Shown: positions 10,925-21,100 of the stretch, one piece after another
Layout: each line of letters opens with the position of its first letter
Position numbering within the stretch: position 1 is the first letter of the stretch
Assembly: GCA_004151065.3 (NCBI GenBank)
Contig: NWUY0300072486.1
Coordinates: forward strand, 9,498-33,524
Reading direction: 5' to 3'
Length of the DNA: 24,027 nt
Source: Larix sibirica
Lineage: Eukaryota; Streptophyta; Pinopsida; Pinales; Pinaceae
Made by a program: the position numbers and the translations under genes
The notes under the pieces: generated by a model
Seen by the model: the letters and a program-made list of their open reading frames with translations, nothing else
What the model was told of the DNA's origin: nothing
The model's database searches: none

Positions 10925-11344
10925 ATGGAGACCTGGGTAGAGCACGAGCAGTTTGTGACCAATATGGATGTGATTCAAGTCGAAACAGGGTATATGGTGG
11001 AATATGCAGGCACATCCAAGACTCGGAACACCAAATTTATGAAGACAATCACTCGACTCTATTGGAAGATGAAGACCTTGCTAGGGAAAGCTCTCTTGGA
11101 TAATATCGAGGAGAAAAGGAAAATTATTCTTCATCTTGATGAAACCCAGGAACATATCAGAAGGGTGGAAGCTACTTTCACACTGATAGCCAAAGCCCAA
11201 ATTGAGCTAGGAGCCAAGCTCAAGCTGCTACCCAAGGCTGTAACGGGTATGGTTTTCAATGAAATGGTTTTAACAGGGAAACGCAACTCAATTCTAGCAG
11301 TGCCTAAGGTTCCTTCCACTATGATTATCTTTGATGATGCTTAG
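10925..11344 (+). CDS. Hypothetical 139-aa ORF, possibly retroelement-derived
   Basis: This is the longest uninterrupted frame outside the HSF gene and the recognised transposons. ATG at 10925 follows a TGA-rich stretch. The product is rich in Lys, Glu and Leu, and residues of about 60-105 (from the LGKALLDNIEEKRKI stretch to the IELGAKLKLLP stretch) look helical and perhaps coiled-coil. It ends with an acidic FDDA tail. I do not recognise a family and see no promoter or intron signals. It could be the open remnant of a Gag-like retroelement protein, a single exon of a larger gene, or chance. Confidence 0.3.
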   Translation: METWVEHEQFVTNMDVIQVETGYMVEYAGTSKTRNTKFMKTITRLYWKMKTLLGKALLDNIEEKRKIILHLDETQEHIRRVEATFTLIAKAQIELGAKLKLLPKAVTGMVFNEMVLTGKRNSILAVPKVPSTMIIFDDA

Positions 11345-12539
11345 CATTAGAATCTTATGATTGTTTGTTTTTTAGAGCATAGAGGGTTTGCCCGTTTGGG
11401 TAATGACTCTGTCAGACATGCCAAACTGCTTGTGCATAGGCCTCGCTTCTTAAGGAAATATGTCAACTGTATAATTTTGATCAACTATTTGTAAAAACAT
11501 TTGACTCTGGACCTCTCTAAAAACTTATGACAGAGTTTGGTTCTATGGCTGGTTTAGTGTCCCTAGTGGCAAACCAAACACCTAATTCTATGCATATTTT
11601 TTTTTCTTTTACAGTAATATAATGTGGGATCTACTTTACAAGAAAAAAGCAACATGCTTATGCTCATGGATGCATACTAACATACATATCAAGAATTGGG
11701 GCTAGGTGCAAGTATCGAGTGAGATTGGCAGAATATATATCCCCAATTGCAACTTCTAAACTAAGGAAATTTAATTGAGTGATGCTAGTAATTCCTTTGT
11801 AATACTAAATATGGTCACATTAGCCTCATTCTAATAAGTAGAAGTTAGTTCAAAAAAGCAAAAAGGTTGATTACAAAACTATGGTAGAATCCTATTAAGC
11901 CTCAAAATCCTTTGAATGCTATTAAGGAAGGGCACTAACCATTATTGAATGGATGGAATCTTCGCTAGCATGAAGATCTTATGCACGTCAATATACTATA
12001 GGAAAGTCTTAGAAAATTCACACTTAGATTTATTTGTGTAGAGTTGATATTATGCTAAAGTATTTTATAATACAATATCCAAAAGATCTATATCCTTTGT
12101 AGATGTAATTATAGTTTTAAAAAATGGAACAATGTTGTATATATTATTACTAAATACATTGTTCATTAAACTCTAAAATGTAGCAAGAGTATTATAGAGG
12201 TAGAATGACATCACTTAAATTAGAAATGAGTCCTAAATGAAATCTTTTGTGGGTCATGATGTTGCAAATGTATAAGAAAATATCTTTAAAAATATTAATA
12301 TTAGAAAAAAAAATTGACACTATGTTGCTTATCCATTATATCATCTATCAAAGACTCGCAAACTCCTAGAAATGTTCATATCAATTGAGATGCGCCATTA
12401 AGAAACCTCACTACAAAACCTTTAATGAAATCTAACTCAATAACATGTTCCATATCCCTATAAAGTAGATGTTCTATAAACATCTCTTAGGAAATATACT
12501 GTACACTTGCATCCTCACAAACAAAACATGAAATAAAAT
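11345..12539. other. AT-rich intergenic sequence, nothing recognised
   Basis: No open frame of note and no domain in translation. The only structure I noticed is a short inverted repeat at 11535-11579. Confidence 0.5.
11535..11579. repeat. Short inverted repeat (8-bp arms)
   Basis: GTTTGGTT at 11535-11542 is the inverse complement of AACCAAAC at 11572-11579, with 29 bp between them. It could form a small hairpin or be the core of a worn MITE. The arms are too short to be sure it is more than chance. Confidence 0.3.
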
Positions 12540-12706
12540 GGCTCATTTTTTGAATCCTCAATGGGCATGATTTTAGTTCTAATCATTTATTGTGTGGGGA
12601 CATCAAGTGAGGCCCTTATATAGTATAGCCACTGGAGATTTGACCCAAGTGCCTTATGCTCACAACTTACAACACTCAACCACTTGAGCTAGCCCACATA
12701 GCTCTC
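12540..12706 (-). mobile_element. Probable tRNA-derived SINE
   Basis: On the minus strand a tRNA-like RNA polymerase III promoter is visible. An A box (TAGCTCAAGTGG) lies at 12691-12680, set in GGGCTAGCTCAAGTGGTTGA. A B box (GGGTCAAATCTCC) lies at 12646-12634. The 33 bp between the boxes is in the normal tRNA/SINE range. The rest does not fold as a good tRNA, so a SINE is more likely than a tRNA gene. The 3' end is a guess, since no clear tail or target site duplication was found. Confidence 0.5.
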
Positions 12707-13064
12707 TGTTATATATAAATCTTATTTACATAGAAATTATATTAAAATATTAGTATAAATTTATTAAAGTTTTGAAAGACTTTTTTAAAATGCAAAATTT
12801 AAAGAAAAATTTACACATTTAAGATGAATCTATACTAATTTAATATGTAAATCTCTCCCATGTACTCAACTCCAAATTTCATTTTTAATTTTAATTAATT
12901 AAAATATATATTTCTTTAGTTTTGAACTTTAAGTTAAAATATTTTTTGTTTAATAATTTACTATTTTATTAAAATGCCAAATGTTACATTCATATTGCGT
13001 AACCACACTGTATTAAAAAAAGCCTCTAAACCTAATAATCTTAATAAAAATTCCAACCTCTCAA
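12707..13064. other. AT-rich intergenic sequence
   Basis: Very AT-rich, with no open frame, RNA gene or recognised repeat. Confidence 0.5.
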
Positions 13065-13187
13065 CAACCCACTTATATTTACACTAAATATACATAGCAA
13101 AAGATGTTGATGTAAAGCATTCAAACAACCCACTTTACATTTACACTAAATATACATAGTAAAAGATGTTGATGTAAAGCATTCAAA
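13065..13187. repeat. Two-copy tandem repeat, unit 61-62 bp
   Basis: Copy 1 is 13065-13125 and copy 2 is 13126-13187. Both begin CAACCCACTT and end GATGTAAAGCATTCAAA. They differ by a one-base indel and a few substitutions. The pair lies about 820 bp upstream of the HSFB4 start codon, at the edge where AT-rich DNA gives way to the gene-proximal region. Confidence 0.9.
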
Positions 13188-13671
13188 GTATAGGACCCGT
13201 CGACTTGAATTTCTGTAAGGGGATGTCAAACAAGAATGCCCATGCATTCTCCAATGGGTGCTTTCTGTCACCATCGATGGCCCTCTCTATCACTTTAACT
13301 TCACCAATGTGGTTTTTTTGTTCTCTCCTTTGTGTTTATTCCATATATAATTTTCCATTGATTTCATGTGCCACATATGTGGAAGCAGCAAGGGATGGAG
13401 TGGAGCGTTTATGGCGCAAAGCCAAATATGACCGAAGGCGGGCAGAGGAAGAACAAGGAAACTAGTAATGGGTAGAGAAGAAATGTTCACTGCTACAGGA
13501 AATGACATTTAAATCCCTCCTCCCCTTCCATCATTGCATATCAATTCCTGTCAGCGGCCGGCCTGCCACTCACCCGGAAATTGACATACTGTACACTCAT
13601 ACTTTGGCAAATAGAAATAACGGTCACATGGAAGGTGGGGAAGACTAAATAAATACACTCACTCCTTCCCA
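13188..13671 (+). promoter_or_regulatory. HSFB4 upstream region with TATA-like box
   Basis: The region becomes richer in GC and CpG from about 13540 (for example GCGGCCGGCC near 13555). A TATA-like TAAATAAATA lies at 13646-13655, which would put transcription start near 13675-13685 and give a leader of roughly 330 nt. No perfect heat shock element (GAAnnTTCnnGAA) was found by eye. The start site is inferred, not shown. Confidence 0.4.
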
Positions 13672-13857
13672 ATGACTCTCCATGAGCCGGGGCAGTCACG
13701 GATATGCTTTCCCCTTTCGTCCGGTTTTAGATTTTCGTTTTTTGTTTTACCTATATCTCACGGGGCAGCAGGAGCTTCTCTCGAAACTAACCCAGACACA
13801 ATTTCTTACTTACATTCATGGTGGAAAAAGACCCAAAGACCAAGACCCTTCTTTTGA
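13672..13857 (+). promoter_or_regulatory. Upstream ORF 1 in HSFB4 leader (61 aa)
   Basis: ATG at 13672 opens a 61-codon frame upstream of the HSFB4 start. The product has an aromatic stretch (FRFSFFVLPISH) and ends in RPRPFF. Because the ATG lies close to the predicted start site, it may or may not be inside the transcript. It could reduce translation of the main ORF if it is transcribed. There is no evidence of a conserved peptide from this sequence alone. Confidence 0.35.
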
Positions 13858-13921
13858 TCATCCGCCCACCTACCTTCTTCATTCCCAGATACTGTTGGCC
13901 CGCCACTTCCATCTCTATTGA
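13682..13921 (+). promoter_or_regulatory. Upstream ORF 2 in HSFB4 leader (79 aa)
   Basis: ATG at 13682, in a different frame from uORF 1, opens 79 codons and stops 87 nt before the HSFB4 start. The product is rich in Phe, Tyr and Leu (FRFLFYLYLTG). Aromatic-rich uORFs are known to control the related Arabidopsis HSFB1 (TBF1). Any parallel here is inference. Confidence 0.35.
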
Positions 13922-13982
13922 TATCGATCTCTCCATGGGCTTTTCGATTCATTTTCATAGTAGCAGTGCCGCCTTTTTATAA
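13818..13982 (+). promoter_or_regulatory. Upstream ORF 3 in HSFB4 leader (54 aa)
   Basis: ATG at 13818 opens a third frame of 54 codons, ending in TAA at 13980-13982, only 26 nt before the HSFB4 ATG. If the leader starts near 13680, this uORF is certain to be within it. The short gap to the main start would leave little room for reinitiation. Confidence 0.35.
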
Positions 13983-14008
13983 GAATCTCGCTCATTAAAA
14001 GCTGCGCT

Positions 14009-15442
14009 ATGGCTCTGTTGCTCGATAGCTACGAAGGAATGCTACTGTCCGTGGAGTCTCACAAATCCGTGCCAGCGCCCTTTTTGACAAAGACTTATCA
14101 GCTCGTCGACGATCCCGCCACTGATCACATTGTCTCGTGGGGAGAAGATGACACTACTTTCGTGGTATGGCGACCGCCTGAGTTTGCTAGAGACCTGCTG
14201 CCCAATTTCTTCAAGCACAACAATTTCTCCAGCTTTGTCAGGCAGCTCAACACCTATGTAAATATTATAAATGCTTTCAATGTCATGAACTTTGTCTAGT
14301 AATTGATGGTTTAGAAATACATGATAGCGTATCTATTTAATCATGCCTAAATCAACACTCATTTGTTTTTTACTGAAATGATGGCCTGATGCCGTTTTAT
14401 GCTGGATTTTCTATTGTTTATGAGTGGTCTGTAATGTCTTATACAGGGATTCAGAAAGATCGTCCCCGACCGCTGGGAATTCGCGAACGAATTCTTCAGA
14501 AAGGGTGAAAAGCACTTGCTTTGTGAGATACACAGGCGAAAAACTTCGTCACTGGCCGTGCATTCCTCTGGTCATGGAACGCTAATGAGCAGCTCCAATA
14601 TTTCTCCCACAACGTCAGACGATCAAGACTGGTCGGCTCTATCGACTCCACTGTCTTCGCCACGGGTAGTAGCGGCTGCTACTGCTGGAGGCGGTGGAGG
14701 ATCGTTAATGGTGGGTTGCTCCGGAGGAGGAGGAGCGGCGGTACTGCATACCAGCGCCGCCGCTGCTGCCGCTGCGGTATCAGCTCTATCAGACGATAAC
14801 GAGAGACTGAGGAGGAACAATTCGATGCTGTTATCAGAGCTCACACATATGCGAAAGATTTATAACGACATTATATTCTTCGTTCAGCACCACGTCAGAA
14901 ATCCTCCGTCTCTTCCTCACCAGGGCGGACCTTCTTCCTCCGCCATGAACATGAACATGAACAGACTCACGTATCAGCAGCAATCCACCGCCAATCCTAA
15001 CGTAGTTCCTCTCCTCCTCGAAGCCCCAACAGTTCCCTCAACGCCCCAAATCGCAGACACAAAAGATCAGAGAATCATGAATCCCAACTACAGAAAAGCA
15101 GTGGAAATCTTGTCTTCTTCACATCAATCTCAGCTTTTCGGCCTGGGCACTGCAAGAGCATCGTCCATATCGTTTGTGGACACGAAGCTCAAAGAAATGG
15201 CGGCCACAAGTTCAAGCCCGTCGACGAGCTCGGTAACAGTAGCAGATCAAGAAGGTATAAAAAGCCCTCCAAAGCTCTTTGGTGTTCCTCTCCAAGGGAG
15301 GAAACGCTTACATCCCCAGTGGGACATTGTCGATCAGGCGGAGGCAAACAGCTTACAAGAACATTACAGAAATATAACAGTGGCACCCTCCAAAGTTCTA
15401 AAGACAGACTTAGCTCTCAACCTCGCGCCTTCCTCCGCTTGA
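14009..15442 (+). CDS. HSFB4: Heat shock transcription factor, class B (HSFB4 type)
   Basis: Two exons, 14009-14257 and 14447-15442, encode 414 aa. The DNA-binding domain spans about residues 21-116 ([20 protein letters not shown], then [11 protein letters not shown], then the exon 2 start [17 protein letters not shown] and EIHRRKT). The intron falls between NTY and GFRK, the standard HSF position, in phase 0. Gly-rich and Ala-rich linkers lie near 163-194, followed by the oligomerisation coiled coil at about 193-230 ([19 protein letters not shown]) without the insertion of class A. The class B repressor motif LFGV is at 360-363, a basic RKR that may serve nuclear import at 368-370, and LALNL near the C-terminus. 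Class B HSFs lack the AHA activation motifs and usually repress. The Arabidopsis homologue SCHIZORIZA acts in root stem-cell patterning. The start MALLLD matches HSFB4 proteins. The gene looks intact. Confidence 0.95.
14258..14446 (+). other. HSFB4 intron (189 bp, GT-AG)
   Basis: The donor is TAT|GTAAAT at 14258 and the acceptor is TTATACAG|GG at 14446. Splicing restores the conserved NTY-GFRK junction. If retained, the exon 1 frame ends at TAG 14297-14299, giving a 96-residue protein with a truncated DNA-binding domain. Confidence 0.95.
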
Positions 15443-16046
15443 AATTCAGACCTGAATGTATTTTATTTTACTCGAATTGTAGTTAATTTTGACAGAATGT
15501 GTCTGGAATGGATACTGAATGGCTTTTTTACATTGTTCTAGATATTGCATTTACAAATTGTCTGGAATTTCAGCTCAGTAGGCGAAGATCAAGTATCATG
15601 TTCTCTGTTGATTTTTATTTGATTTTTCGGTGTCGGCTGTTCACCTCTTCGATGATGGATATTAATTTCCATTTCACCATTTTGTATATAATTACTGTCG
15701 TTGATATTTCGTGCGTATGTGGACATTATCATAAATTCTTCTAGTATTTATGTTTCCGCAAAATGGAGTGACTAATTAGAGCACCGGAGCTCCACTGGTT
15801 TCTGGTTTCTTCGAGGGCGCACGCCGTTATTAATACAGCTCCGCGTTCATTAGTGGACGGTTGATTATTCACGAGAAATGCTCCTTGCAGTCTAAGAGTT
15901 GAGAGATCACCCTTCGGTTTGTCACTCTTTGTTTTTTCCTTAAAATTATTAAAACAAAGTATTCATCAACGTTCATAGGTGAAATTGTAACAAACAATTT
16001 AGTCATAGTGAATTAGTAAAGGAAAAAATAATACTATATTAAAAAT
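15443..16046 (+). other. HSFB4 3' untranslated and downstream region
   Basis: T-rich sequence follows the stop, with TTGTA-type elements (near 15477, 15533 and 15682) that could serve as far-upstream polyadenylation signals. I see no classic AATAAA. An 81-codon open frame at 15499-15744 has no recognisable features and is probably chance. CpG remains fairly common to about 15860, then the sequence turns AT-rich up to the LINE-B insertion. Confidence 0.45.
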
Positions 16047-16064
16047 AAGTTTAAACATTTAGTA
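16047..16064. repeat. LINE-B target site duplication, left copy
   Basis: AAGTTTAAACATTTAGTA is identical to 22407-22424. The match extends to 23 bp with one mismatch if the preceding A-rich bases are counted. The TT/AAAA at 16039-16044 fits the usual L1 endonuclease nick site. Confidence 0.93.
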
Positions 16065-16171
16065 TATAAGGCCATGTTTTGGAAAGCGGACACTGGTTAG
16101 GGTTTGAAGGAGCCATGGGGCTAGGGTTTGAAGGTGTTAGGGTAGGGCCGTGGCCTATTGGCCTGGTTTCA

Positions 16172-18080
16172 ATGGAGGAGAGCTGCGGCACTTTGGTGGA
16201 TTACTCTCATGCCTCGGGTCAGGAGTGCAATGTTTTCTGCTCAAATGAAGAAGTCAAATCCCGATAGGGTTCCATTGGCTTAGAGGACTCATCGTTTCAG
16301 TAGCGTGGGGGGTTAGCAGGAGGTAGTTGGGGTTTTAATGGGATTAGAAGGGAGCAGCTGGGGATGTTAGATTCTAGCCTTTCTGCTCTATTTGGTTCAT
16401 TTTTGGGTCAGATTATACGTACAGGGGAGTGTATAAATGATGAGGTCATGCCTTTGGTTCTATCGATGGCTCACTCTTGGAGTAATCATTTGGTTAGGTG
16501 GAATGGAAGGATAGTGGAGGTGTCACATCTAGTGGCGAATGATGTGGAAGGTACAAGAGATCAGCTCTGTAGCCGAGTCCCACCCATGAACATAAATTAT
16601 CCCACGGTGAAGAATGATGGTGATAGGGCTAATGGATTATCGGGCGCATGCGACGTTCTCCTTCCTATTGAGGATCCAAAAGGTGGTGGCTTTATCGGAA
16701 GTCGTCTGTAGAGGGTGGATTTGGAAGCATTTACTGTTGAGTTGGTATATTTTGCTATTAACCTAAAAACTACATCTGTGAAGCGTTGCAAGAAGAAGGT
16801 CCTTACCTCTAAAGGTCTCGGGTCCGATAGAACTGGTAATGGGAAGGGACATTCTGGTGATGGAGATTTCGAAGTTCTCCACTAGGGTGTTGATTGGGAA
16901 ATTCTGCAGTCGACATTTTTCTGAGGAAGCGGTGTGTCGATGGGTAGTTGATGCCTAAAGTCCAGTGGTGAAATATCTGCATGAGGTCCTGGGTCTTCGG
17001 AAGGGGGTGGCTAGGTTTTGATTTTAAGACACAAGCGGATGCAGAAAGTGTTCTTCACTGAGTCTGGATGAATGGTAAATGTCCTATGGCATTGAAACAA
17101 TGGCACCCATTATTTGACCCTCGGAAGGACTCACTAGCCTCATTTCCCATTCGGATAAAAATTCCTTATCTACCCCTAGAATTATGGTCGCAAGAGGGCT
17201 TCAAAGCCATCAGTGATGCCATAGGGAGGTTTGTAGCGGTCGATGTTGACGCCATAATGGAGGTTGAAGTGAGCTAGGGGCTTTTTGTATCCATTGATTT
17301 AGTAGTAGGTGATCATAATTTTACCTAAACCTTGGACTACCTAAATGTGCCATTCAGATGTGCTAGATGCCACCTATATGTTCATGTGATGGTGGATTGA
17401 AATCTGAAGTTCAGAAAGAAAATTTGGAAGAGGAAAGAGGTGCTGGGGGGGGATGAAAGTAACTCTTAATACTTGAGACCAGAGGAAGACTTGCCCGAGT
17501 CCAAGTGCAAAGCATTTGGTAGGGAGGAGATGTCAGTTGAGATCATTCACGATGTTAATATTCCTACTGAGCCAGCTGTGGAGGAAGAGAAAACCCCTGA
17601 GATTGGCAGTTTAATAGAAGGTTTTGATTTGTCCTGTAGCCAGCTGGAGTGGGTAGCGAAGATATGACAAAAAATTGGCAAGATGGAAGATAGGAAATTT
17701 GGGGGCTCAGGAGTTGAAAAGGGATGCGTGGAAGAACTACCGAAGGTGGTGAATATTTCTTCTGGTGGTAAGCTAAACGTGGTTGTAGATAAAGTACCTC
17801 CCCTTCTCGAAAATTTGGTGGTGGAGCTGGTGGTAGGGTTGGGGAGCGACTCAACCTCCAAGGTACACCTAAAGTCCCTTTTTCGCTTGATAGTGGTGGT
17901 CCGTTCGGAAGCAGCTACAGGAATCCCTACTTTCTTCGGTCGTGTTTGAAAGTGTCTGAGTTAGGTGGGAGTCTTGGTTTGGAGGAGCCATTGGATTCCA
18001 TCTCGAGGAAGGTAGGATGTAAATTACATATGCACCATGCGAAGGAGAAAGCTAAGCAAGAAATCTCTCAGGGAAGATAG
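16172..18080 (+). pseudogene. LINE-B ORF1: DUF4283/zinc-knuckle Gag-like protein, broken
   Basis: The likely start is ATG at 16172 (MEESCGTLVDYS), though ATGs at 16112 or 16364 are alternatives. The DUF4283-like region is visible near 17080-17280, with HPLFDPRKDSL and YLPLELW motifs matching those in LINE-A ORF1. A zinc knuckle follows near 17350 (CARCHLYVH), in which the Gly before His is Val and the last Cys position is a TGA stop. The tail is Lys-rich and ends at TAG 18078-18080. Several stops and frame changes interrupt the frame, notably at 16262, 16709, 17275 and 17665. The protein would bind element RNA if intact. Confidence 0.75.
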
Positions 18081-18132
18081 TTAAAATCTCAAGGGTTCTT
18101 AGAGAATGGTAACCCTAGGAGGGGGGTTCCTA

Positions 18133-21100
18133 ATGAAGCTTTCCTCGATCAATGTTAGAGGCATTGGAGGGCAGGCCAAATCACTAGCCCTCAAGAGACT
18201 GGTGGAGGTGGAGAAATCAAACATATTATTTCTGCAAGAAACGATGTCGGTGGGTTTTGAGGTAGTTACTCGTTTGGAGAAAATGTTTCCTTCTATCTGT
18301 TTCTTGGTTATTGATGCTTGTGGAAGATCCAAAGGTCCGATCTTGGGCTTTTCACAGAACCTATGGGTGGATAATTCTTTCGCGAGGCGTTCTGTGCTGG
18401 GAGTGGAAGCATTTAGTCTCGAGTTAGGGAAGAGATTCATTTTTTCTTAACATTTATAGGCCAATGAAGATAGGTTGAAATTTTGGACTACTCTATTTGA
18501 GTAGGGATGCTATAAGGTAGATAACCTGATAGATAGTGGTGATATGAATGTGTCACTTGGTGTGGATGAGTTCTGGGGAGATCTGGCACATGAAGACCCT
18601 TTAGCTTCTAAATTCTGAGACCTTTTTGAGTAGAATAGTTGGATCAATGTCAAGCCAGTGGAACTCAAGCCTACCTGGAGTAACAAACGCATAGTTTCAC
18701 AAGGTATTTCTAAGAGGCTTGATAGATTCTTTATGCATGTTAATTTAATTGTTGAGTTAAACTTGCATAGATCCTGGGTAGGTCCTTGTATCTTTTGTGA
18801 CCACTTCCCTATATACCTCGAGATTGGATCCCCGAAGGATAAGCCCGGTTCTCCCTTTAAATTTAACTCTGGTTGGCCAAAAATTCCTGGCTTCTGCAAG
18901 ATATTTGAGGAAAATTGGAATCATATTCGGGTGGGAGATGGATGTGCTTCTATTCAGCTGGTGAATAATATAAGGAATTTAAAGGGGAAAGTAATGGAGT
19001 GGAACTTGGGAAGGAATAGGATCCATGAAGCTAGGTTGGTGGAGGTAGAGAAAAAATTGGAAGGGCTATTCTCTTCTGATCCGGTAGTTTTCTTTTAGGA
19101 AGCTAGGTGGGAGGAGGTGTACTAGCTAGAGAATGAGAAACATACATTTTTGGAGGAGATGGAGGAGGAATGGAGATTGAAGAGTAGGGCCTTGTGGCTG
19201 GAGGCAGGAGACAAGATACTAAATTAGTCCAAAATATGGCTGCTCATCGAAGGAATTACAACACTATATGGGATATTTAGGATTCTATGGGAAACTCGAT
19301 TAAGGGGTTTTCCAACCTAGCAGAGACGGTCGTCAATCACTTTCAATCTTTGTACTCTAATCAAGCTCATTCATATATGTTGGGATGTTGTAGGTTATTG
19401 AGAAATTTCCTAGATTGTTGAGTCCGGAGGAAAGTGACCTTCAATTCAGGGAGGTCACCCTTGAAGAACTATCTAGTGTATTAAAGGGATTTCTGTAGAG
19501 ACAAAAGTCTAGGACTTAATGGTTGTCCTCCAGAATTTTCCCTGGACTTTTTTTATGTGATCAGAGAAGATATATTAAAGGTGGTTGAGGAAGTGAGATG
19601 GCCTGGGATTATTCCTGCATCTATCAATGCAACCTTTCTGGCGTTGATCCCCAAGGAAAAGGCTCTATCTTTTTCAGACTTTAGACCTATTTCCCTCTGT
19701 AATGGTATCTAGAAGATCATTTCTGAGGTCATAGTTGTGCGAATTAAGCCCCATCTATCTGAATAAATTTCAAAGGAAAAATTCAATTTTCTAAAGGGCA
19801 GGTTCATTCATGAAGCGGTGGGATCAGTGTAGGAAGGAATCCATTCCATTAAAATTCAAAATTTGAAAGTGGTGGCATTGAAGCTGGATCTTTCCAAGGT
19901 TTATGATAAGGCCTCTTGGTTTTTTCTCAGGTTGGTTCTTCTGCATATTGGATTTAGTTTGGATCTGACCAACTAGATAATGGGGGGTGTGACCTCTCCA
20001 CATTTTTCTGTGCTCATCAATGGGTTGGGATCAGTTTTCTTTAAGTCTATAAGGCGGCTCAGGCAAGGATGCCCGCTCTCTCCTTACCTGTTTTTATTGA
20101 TCATTGAAGGACTTAGAAGGTTGTTGTATGTTGATTGGTGTAGACGAAGACTCTCGGGAGTTTCTTATAATGGAAGAGAGACCCCTACCCACCTTATGTT
20201 TTTGGATGATCTGTTTCTTTTTTATTCTAATTCTGCAGTTGAATGTTGTAGTATGGAAACAAATTTGGATTTCTTTTGTAGGGCTACAGGGATGGATATT
20301 AACAATGATAAATCTGCTATGTATTTATTGGAGAACCAGATCGATGATAGGGAATTTTGGAGAGGGTTCTTTCCTTATGAGTGTAGGGTGATGGAGGAAA
20401 TTATCCCCTACCTTGGTTATGGCCTGTTGAGAAAGTGTATGGAAGGATCAATATGTGGTGCAACATATGGTTATCTAGAGGGGGCATATTGGTCCTTGTT
20501 AAGGAGATATTAGAGGCTATTCTGGTATACTGGCATATGATGGCTTCTATTCCTGTGGAAATCCTGAATTCCATTCAAAAGTTCTGTTTTAACTTCCTTT
20601 GGAGAAATAGGAAGGAAGGCCAGGGTATCCATTTGGTTAGTTGGAAAGTGTTAGCATCTCCCAAAAGCATGGGTGGATGGGGGCTCAAGAACATATTTAT
20701 TTTCAATCGGGCTCTAGCAGCCAAATCACTATGGAATTTTCTAACCAAAGATAGTTTTGGGAAGCGTATATTGATTGCAAAAAAAACATTGCCCCAGACT
20801 TAGTGGTGGAATGGGTGCGTAGAAGAGAGAAGATTGTACTCAAGGCCTCTAATCATTGGAGGACACTTACAGATTCCTTCTCTGTGCTAGGACCTTTCCT
20901 GGCATAGAAAATTGGTAATGGGAGGTCAGTGAGGTTAGATTGTGATGCAATTATGGGGTTTCCCAGATATTTTCACTTGACTGCGAGGCTTGTTGAGTTC
21001 TTGCAGAACAAGGGGATTGGTACTCTTGACAGGATTTTCAAGGTAGAAAGGTCTAATTTGTGGAGGCAATATTGGAAGTTGGATGAGGAGATCGGGCTTA

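Noticed and set aside
13188-13671. Heat shock element in the HSFB4 promoter
   Set aside because: The best candidate, GAAATGTTC near 13481-13490, has three bases between GAA and TTC instead of two, so it does not fit.
13974-13983. TTTTTATAAG as the HSFB4 TATA box
   Set aside because: It would place transcription start within a few bases of the start codon. The box at 13646-13655 gives a more plausible leader.
14623-14844. 73-codon minus-strand ORF across HSFB4 exon 2
   Set aside because: It is the antisense shadow of the Gly/Ala-rich linker and coiled coil, created by the GC-rich codons.
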